From positions 13,764,001 to 13,828,000 of the forward strand of contig NC_135119.1 in assembly GCF_050908995.1 (NCBI RefSeq): a DNA stretch of 64,000 nucleotides, read 5' to 3'. Below the pieces are notes generated by a model that was given only the letters and a program-made list of their open reading frames with translations, was not told the DNA's origin and did not search any database. The translations under genes were made by a program, and so were the position numbers. This document shows positions 59,601 through 64,000 of the stretch, piece after piece; position 1 is the stretch's first letter; each line of letters begins with the position of its first letter. The stretch comes from Andrena cerasifolii (taxonomy: Eukaryota > Arthropoda > Insecta > Hymenoptera > Andrenidae).

Positions 59601-62600
59601 CTTCTTTATGACGAGTTGCCTCTTAAATGAGCAGAAATTGGGACATTCATCTTATATGATATTCCAAGAGGAAGTGCTGGGTCTGTGCGTAATTCTAAGC
59701 AAGCGATGCTGCAACAACATGGATTTGATGCGCGAGGTTTACCCAAACATGTATGTTTGAACGCATTGCAGTATGCATAGCAGGATTTACATAATTGGGA
59801 TACTGATTATGCTCCGCATGATGCATGATCTGTCGTGAGATGCTTGACAGTCTTGATACTAACGTGCTAAAAACAATTCCTGCTGCACGAACATTATTGG
59901 GAGATGTACTTACTTCACATCTAAAAAATGTGGTTACAGCTAGTTTTCCTGATTTCTCCATATTTGTTGTTTCTCGAGAAATCAGAAATCAGATCATATT
60001 TCTTGAGAATTCTCGAGAATTCTCGAGAAATTGAAGAAAATATTGAAAAAATTATATCTTTGGAATAATGTTGATAATATTTATCAAAAACACAAGAAAA
60101 CTTTAACTAAATAATTATTCCTGTCTAATTTATGTGTTCTTTGAATTTTTGTCAATGAAACCGTTTTAATATTTTGTCGTATCTTTTTGAATAAAAAGTA
60201 AACAGCAGTCACTACAGTTTTATATAGTGCCATACTTATAGAATGAAAAAGTTAAAAAAGCAGACACATGCTTCACAAAAGTACATAACTATCATTGCCT
60301 TTTAATATTATATTAGAGTGGCCCTTATTTTCAACATACAATTTTTTTGCACTCACCACCTAGTGTGGTTCCAGTTCATAAAAAAAAATAATCCCTGAAA
60401 AAGAATATTGCAATCGGAGAACAGAAAAGGATGCCAACCAGGCCTTAAAGTTTAGAATTCATGCATGGTTTGGATTTAAAAGAATTTCTCAAAAATGGTA
60501 AGCCCTATCGAAATTTTGTCGAAATAATATTAAAGGAGCATTCAATTTTCTACAATTACTGTAAAAAAAAAAAAATTTCGCACCGTGTAAACAGGGGCCA
60601 CCCTAATGTTACACACGGAACGTTATAAAATGTTTCATTTACAAACTTATTTTTAATGTTTCACGTTACCTGTATGCATATGTCTGTCGATCCGTAAGCG
60701 CACGGTGTACCGTCGATCAAATTCTTTCTCGAATAAAATATTTCCCCTGTCTCTTTGCTCCTGCAGATCAATTGACATCTCAAGTTCTCCTGATCGGATT
60801 CATATGGCAGCCAAGTCACCTCATTCTTCAATTGAATTCTCTCGAGGTGGAAAACATTGGCGAGTTTGGAACATTGTTGCGCTCTGATATCGATCGGTGG
60901 GGAACACTTCGGTGAGACGCAAACTCTACAGTCGTCACTGGGACCAGGGCAATATTTTCCACCATAAGCAGGTCTTTGAAGTAGACGAAATATCATTAAA
61001 TAATACACCTCTGGACTCACAATTTTTTTCGAGGAATGTGTTGTATTAAAATAGTTAAGTAAAAGCACAAATAATTCTTCCTTTGCCAGGTGTTGGTCAT
61101 TTCTACAGCTTCACTCATCGTACTGTTGATTTTGTTAAAATAAATGTAATTTTCAATCACTTTCTCTGTTTAAAGCTAAAATTGCTTCTTTCTAACTTCA
61201 CCGCGATACCAGCACAAAGTAAAAAAAATTGTTTTTGATGATATGTATATTCTGTGCAAAAAAAATTGACATGGAACACCTTGTACAGTGTTGAAAATAT
61301 TGCAATGGGAATTAATTGAAATCAATTTCAAACCAATTCAGCAATAATTTGTACTGTTTCAGGTACTCTTTACTAACTCTGCAGTCATGGACTTTATTAT
61401 GTTCCGATCGTATCTTTTAATTTTTTATAATTTGCAAGTGCCTTTTTTTCGCTTAAAATTTTGCACAGTATTTGATTACTACGTATGAAGTTTTATTATT
61501 TGCTAAAATACTAACTGGGGCCTGTTACATTTTCGTGTGCGGCATTGCACTCCTACTCCACACGTCCTCGAACATTTTTCCCAGGCACTCCACGTACTCC
61601 AACCCCCGTCTCTAGGTTTATTCAACACTATTCCCATCCCGAAGTTATTTTTATTCGTCGACTGACATCGGCCGTTTATACACCACTGAAAAAAAATCGT
61701 GAGCAAAATATGAAAAATAAAAATAAAGAAAGAAGTGAACTTCGATTATGCTAAAGAATGATTACAAAACCTTAAGCGATACGTTGCGTCATGATACAAG
61801 GTGATCGAAATCTCGATAAGAAATGCCGTCTTTTGCTTGTAACAAGGAATATGTTAATTTACCTTCGATCCACCGCATACTGTGCCTTCCAAAGGTGGTC
61901 CTTTTTTGGTCTTGCAAGTTTGAGAAATATTGCTATTGCCACACCACAAATGGGAGCACGGCTCCAAGACGTCAAAAGTTTTGCAGAGTTCGTAACTGGA
62001 TTCATGTCGAAACACTTTAGTTGCTTATCGCATAATACTATGATCTAATAAAATACTGGCACGTATATTACACTGTCCAACAAAACGGAACTTTTTCTTC
62101 TGTTCTGCAACATTCAATAGCTGTGTCTTATAGATTTTTGTGCGCTGATAACGAATCCACAACTCGTTTGTCGCCATCACCCTCAGCTTTCAAGAAATTC
62201 GATTTTGAAAAAAAACCTGCAAATTTTCAACTTTGAGCATCTTTTGTGTCGAAACGGTAATACTATGTAATACTTAGTTTCTCCAAAAATTGGCGCATTT
62301 CGGGTGTCCCTTTCCCTTTGATCGGTGTTTAAATATATTGAAATGTTTATAATTCAATTATAACTTATATCACTGTATTCGCGAGGGTTCATAGAATAAT
62401 TCGACGCAACAAGCGACCGAATAACTATTACCGTTTCGATACAAAAAATGTTCAAAGTTGAATATTTGCAGCTTTTTTAAAAATTGAATTTCTCAAAAAC
62501 TGAGGGTGATGGCGACAAACGGTTTGCGGATTCTTTTTCAGCGCACAAAAATCTATGAGAAACGGCTATTGAATGTTACAGACCAAAATGGCTGTTGGAC

Positions 62601-63154
62601 AGTGTTATCAGAGTATCACATTTTTAATCTTGAGAAAAGACTTTAAAATTCCTCAAATTTTAATACAAATTACTACCCTAGTTCAAAACAGTGTACATAC
62701 GTGCATCGTAATATTTATTACAACTTGGTGTTCTAAAAATATCAACCTCTTTTTAATGGATTCTACCTAATACAATGCAGTATTTTAATAAGCACTGGTT
62801 TACTGTCCAGAAGAAAACGCACCCTTCGCCGAATTCCATGCGGCACTGCTCGTCCATCGTGAACGTCTCGCGAACGGCAGCTTTCAGGGGCGTGGTGCTG
62901 TCGTGCTTCGGTTTGTTCAGCAAACACGACCACCGTCTGCAAATACCTATTTCAGGAGTATGTAATTCTAAAAAGGAGACGCTCGCGTAAAACAAATCTG
63001 TCTCACCTCACCCTTCGGTGGAACTCCTTTTTGGAGCAAGGGGACCAGTAGAAGTGATGGAACGTTGCGGCAACTATTGGTGCCATAACGCTCCCTCGAG
63101 AACCTTCCTCACCGCAAGCGTTTCCAGTGGTATCGTCTCCGTCGTGAGTCAAGC
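53312..63154 (-). CDS. ADAMTS-family secreted metalloproteinase (3' ten exons)
   Basis: Ten - strand exons join in frame into 700 codons plus stop. The product is an extracellular zinc metalloproteinase of the ADAMTS family, which cleaves matrix proteins such as proteoglycans and procollagens. Order of parts: end of the catalytic domain (GLTHDGDD, Met-turn SVMAP), disintegrin-like region, TSP1-1 (WSTWSAWEKCSRTCG), Cys-rich region, spacer, three more TSP1 repeats, and a C-terminal PLAC domain. The signal peptide, prodomain and HExxH helix lie beyond 64,000. A short C-terminal array with PLAC is seen in several ADAMTS subfamilies, so I do not assign an orthologue. All splice phases agree (2, 2, 0, 2, 0, 1, 0, 2, 0 at the nine junctions). 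The gene converges on CAP. Confidence 0.94.
54187..54425. mobile_element. hAT-type MITE (239 bp) with 8-bp target duplication
   Basis: The left end CAGTGGCGGATTTAA is matched by TTAAATCCGTCACTA on the right. Eight-bp flanks CATACATT (54179-54186) and CATACGTT (54426-54433) differ at one base. A CAGTGGCGG end and an 8-bp duplication are typical of hAT elements. It lies 60 bp from an ADAMTS exon. Confidence 0.85.
54493..54748 (-). CDS. ADAMTS exon: third TSP1 and start of fourth
   Basis: The acceptor GTTTACTACAG fits phase 2. The frame encodes FKWLPGPWEGCSATCGSFGS, a 30-residue insert-rich loop, then CNRIPCPGHWIFTNWSS before GTGAGG. The third TSP1 is complete; the W-x-x-W of the fourth begins at the exon end. 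Confidence 0.92.
55203..55340. repeat. Short foldback
   Basis: CGTTTATGTTGGAGCTG pairs with CAGCTCCAACATAAACG across about 138 bp. Confidence 0.7.
55357..55480. repeat. Dispersed repeat, copy 2
   Basis: This is the same-orientation partner of 43622-43760, located in an ADAMTS intron. Confidence 0.75.
56306..56571 (-). CDS. ADAMTS exon: end of spacer and second TSP1
   Basis: After TTTTTACAG it encodes the spacer end (LVISESMAEEGMSVAISLRY), then TSP1-2: FGGWSFCSASCGGGTRQKMI and a Cys near CPLTTKPSQEIEKC. CSASCGGG is a full TSP1 core with the O-fucosylation consensus. The donor is CAG then GTATGAG, phase 2. Confidence 0.93.
57127..57392 (-). CDS. ADAMTS exon: spacer domain
   Basis: It begins after TCTTTTCAG and ends at GTAAGA. 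The frame encodes EVTRVAIIPREAHDLFMNIT, several Arg residues (DGRRRRN), then KRENSTYSVKADGTAFEDVV. The opening (V-x-I-P-x-x-A) is typical of the Cys-poor spacer, which contributes to substrate and matrix binding. N-glycosylation sequons NIT, NLT and NST are present. Confidence 0.92.
57781..58474. mobile_element. Foldback element (about 690 bp)
   Basis: The ends ATTAGGGTCGCCCTTATT and AGGGTCACCCTGAT, and inner blocks GGTAAGCCCTATCGAAATTT and TTCCAACCATTTTT, are inverted around a centre near 58135. A partial third copy of one arm is at 60312-60609. Confidence 0.82.
58750..58882 (-). CDS. ADAMTS exon: end of Cys-rich region, start of spacer
   Basis: After TTTCACAG it encodes GECHRMGCDNVLGSKKAFDV, then CGVCDGDNSNCENVISKFQR, before the donor GTCAGT. 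GCDNVLGS and CGVCDGDNSNC are among the most conserved ADAMTS blocks. Phase 0 in, phase 1 out. Confidence 0.96.
59281..59648. mobile_element. MITE with 21-bp ends, copy 2
   Basis: This second copy of the family at 37254-37635 is in the opposite orientation, with ends GATTGTCCCAATTTCTGCTC and GAGCAGAAATTGGGACATTC. Confidence 0.85.
59946..60115. repeat. Dispersed repeat with CTCGAGAA motifs, copy 2
   Basis: This is the same-orientation partner of 29905-30090, lying in the ADAMTS intron 58883-60669. Confidence 0.8.
60312..60609. mobile_element. Related single-arm element
   Basis: It shares GCCAACCAGGCCTTAAAGTT, TTTCTCAAAAATGGTAAGCC and TTCAATTTTCTACAATTACT with the arms of 57781-58474, and ends GGGCCACCCTAATG. 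It ends about 60 bp before the ADAMTS Cys-rich exon. Confidence 0.75.
60670..60973 (-). CDS. ADAMTS exon: Cys-rich region
   Basis: The exon follows ACTTCAAAG and ends before GTAACG. It encodes PAYGGKYCPGPSDDCRVC, then CSKLANVFHLERI, CQLICRSKETGEIFYSRK and DGTPCAYGSTDICIQ. The DGTPC motif and Cys spacing match the ADAMTS cysteine-rich domain. Phase 2 in, phase 0 out. Confidence 0.94.
61516..61685 (-). CDS. ADAMTS exon: first TSP1 repeat
   Basis: After a T-rich tract and CAG the frame reads WCINGRCQSTNKN, then GGWSTWSAWEKCSRTCGVGV and CRTRKCNRPQ, before GTTAGT. WSTWSAW offers C-mannosylation sites and CSRTCG fits the O-fucosylation consensus. This is the canonical TSP1 that follows the disintegrin-like module. 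Confidence 0.95.
61863..61995 (-). CDS. ADAMTS exon: disintegrin-like region
   Basis: It encodes YELCKTFDVLEPCSHLWC, then CKTKKGPPLEGTVCGGSK, before the donor GTAAAT. The motifs CSHLWC and TKKGPPLEGTxCG are very conserved in ADAMTS. The only acceptor that fits phase 2 is AATCCAG at 61996, which has a poor pyrimidine tract. An upstream AG (CTAAAG) would break the frame. Confidence 0.92.
62070..62605. mobile_element. Foldback element (536 bp)
   Basis: ACACTGTCCAACA and TGTTGGACAGTGT are terminal inverted repeats. Inner pairs include GATTTTTGTGCGCTGA, GCCATCACCCTCAG and ATTACCGTTTCGA. It lies in the intron between the two disintegrin-like exons. Confidence 0.85.
62823..62936 (-). CDS. ADAMTS exon: start of disintegrin-like region
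   Basis: After ATTTGCAG the frame encodes RWSCLLNKPKHDS, then FTMDEQCRMEFGEG, ending before GTGCGT. The C-LL-x-P and DEQCRMEFG motifs are standard for ADAMTS disintegrin-like modules. The intron separating it from the catalytic exon is only 70 nt. Confidence 0.93.
63007..63154 (-). CDS. ADAMTS exon: third zinc histidine and Met-turn
   Basis: The acceptor reads GTAGTCTAG and the donor GTGAGAC. The frame encodes GLTHDGDDTTGNACGEEG, then SVMAPIVAATFHHFYWSPCS. GLTHD is the end of the HExxHxxGxxHD zinc site, its His being the third ligand, and SVMAP is the metzincin Met-turn. The first Gly codon is split with an exon outside the window. Phase 2 out. Confidence 0.94.
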
Positions 63155-64000
63155 CTAGACTACGGGAAACAAGATTTATATCTTCACACTTTAAGTAGTG
63201 CGAGATTTTGAGAGATGCCCCTTCATGTCGGCCGGATCTTCCCAAGCGATTGCTTCTACCGACGAAGTTTTGCTTAACACGACGCGAGAAAGCATTCGGA
63301 AACACTTAGGGAGCACACTTTCGACGCTCCCCGGAACATATCGACGTGGAAGCACGCCCAAACTGCGTACAGGATGCAAATCCCTTGGCGTGGAAACACG
63401 CCAACCTCGCGCAAAGTGTTAAAATACGAAACAAACTTTTCTGATGTCCCAAGGAAATGAAATGAAATGCCAGAAATAGTTGAATGAACATACTACTTGG
63501 TTGATCGTTTCGTTAAGAGTAGCATAGCTTCCTGAATAATTACTACAGTGTTTCGGATGCATACAGATAATTTTTATCTTCTTACACTTTCTACAACGCT
63601 CACTTACTGTGAATCAGAGTTCTAATCCCCCACGGTTTCGCCTGCTGTCGCGTTATCCACAAATCCACCATCCAACTACTAACCTAGTATCTTACCTTAT
63701 TTGCTTTTAAAACGATTATTCAAATGTGCACAAATTAATACAGTTTCCCATTTTTTTTTTTAAATTACATAAAATAATAGATTCATAAAGAAAGTGACTC
63801 TTCGTGAAGCTTCGTGTGAATGTGGAGTATATTGGAGTATATATTTGTGTTCGAAATTCACTCTGAGAGGGTGAAATCAGTCATTAAAGTCATCGCGTTT
63901 CTTCGGGTGTTTTTTAATATAACTTTATAACGGCACGAGATAGAAGAAAACTTTAAATATAAGAATTGTTCAATTTTCTATTTTCTGTCACATTATCAAA

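Larger units (their letters stand above)
53627..64000 (-). other. ADAMTS introns and right edge
   Basis: Between the ten exons I saw only the repeats listed separately. Stretches with nothing recognisable include 54920-55200, 55640-56300, 56600-57120, 60980-61510 and 63155-64000. No HExxH-encoding exon lies in the last 850 bp, so the upstream exon is outside the window. Confidence 0.6.

Noticed and set aside
59690..59945. Possible transposon protein fragment on either strand
   Set aside because: The frames contain stops and show no motif I could name.
61791..62048. 85-codon + strand ORF
   Set aside because: It is antisense to the ADAMTS disintegrin-like exon at 61863-61995.

Overview
This is eukaryotic nuclear DNA, most likely from an insect and probably a hymenopteran. 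It is AT-rich with CpG-rich coding patches, short exons separated by long introns with GT/AG borders, and many small foldback elements. The species call is an inference from gene content and texture; no database was searched.

Two convergent genes fill the window. From the left edge to about 47 kb, on the + strand, lies a CAP/sorbin-and-SH3 (Sorbs) adaptor gene whose 5' end is outside the window. I could chain its constitutive exons by splice phase: 624-656, 4042-4088, 5900-6069, 16000-16059, 39639-39843, 43100-43358, 44453-44564, 44640-44762, 45105-45259, 45620-45699 and 46831-46999. They encode a conserved N-terminal linker segment, a charged helix, and three SH3 domains ending at a stop at 46997. 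Three large open exons sit inside its introns on the same strand: 1577-2452 (Ser/His-rich), 7919-13435 (about 1,700-1,840 codons) and 30981-33458 (825 codons). The last two look like alternative N-terminal exons with their own starts, and each has a phase-1 donor near its end that would read into the shared SH3 exons. A CpG-rich patch at 23.3-23.75 kb ends in a good donor and may be a noncoding first exon for the 30.9 kb exon.

From 63,154 down to 53,312, on the - strand, are ten exons (700 codons plus stop) of a secreted ADAMTS metalloproteinase. They begin inside the catalytic domain at the third zinc-ligand histidine and the Met-turn. They continue through the disintegrin-like, TSP1, Cys-rich, spacer, three further TSP1 and PLAC regions. 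The N-terminal part (signal, prodomain, HExxH) lies beyond the right edge. The last TSP1 repeat has lost a cysteine.

The introns and the intergenic interval are packed with non-autonomous mobile elements. They include long foldbacks, TTAA-bounded piggyBac-like elements (one nested inside a larger foldback), hAT-like elements with target duplications, and families present two or three times. One hAT-like element splits a PIF1/Helitron-type helicase fragment at 22.2-22.9 kb; removing it and one target copy restores the helicase motif. Tandem repeats of 31, 56, 192 and 202 bp are also present. On the - strand, a CRE, a CCAAT box and a TATA box lie in a row at 35.9 kb in front of a CpG-rich 110-codon ORF, a candidate nested antisense gene.

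Functionally, CAP-type adaptors link actin and focal-adhesion proteins through SH3 domains, and ADAMTS enzymes remodel extracellular matrix. The genes are tail-to-tail neighbours, but nothing here shows that they act together. I saw no rRNA, tRNA or CRISPR array.
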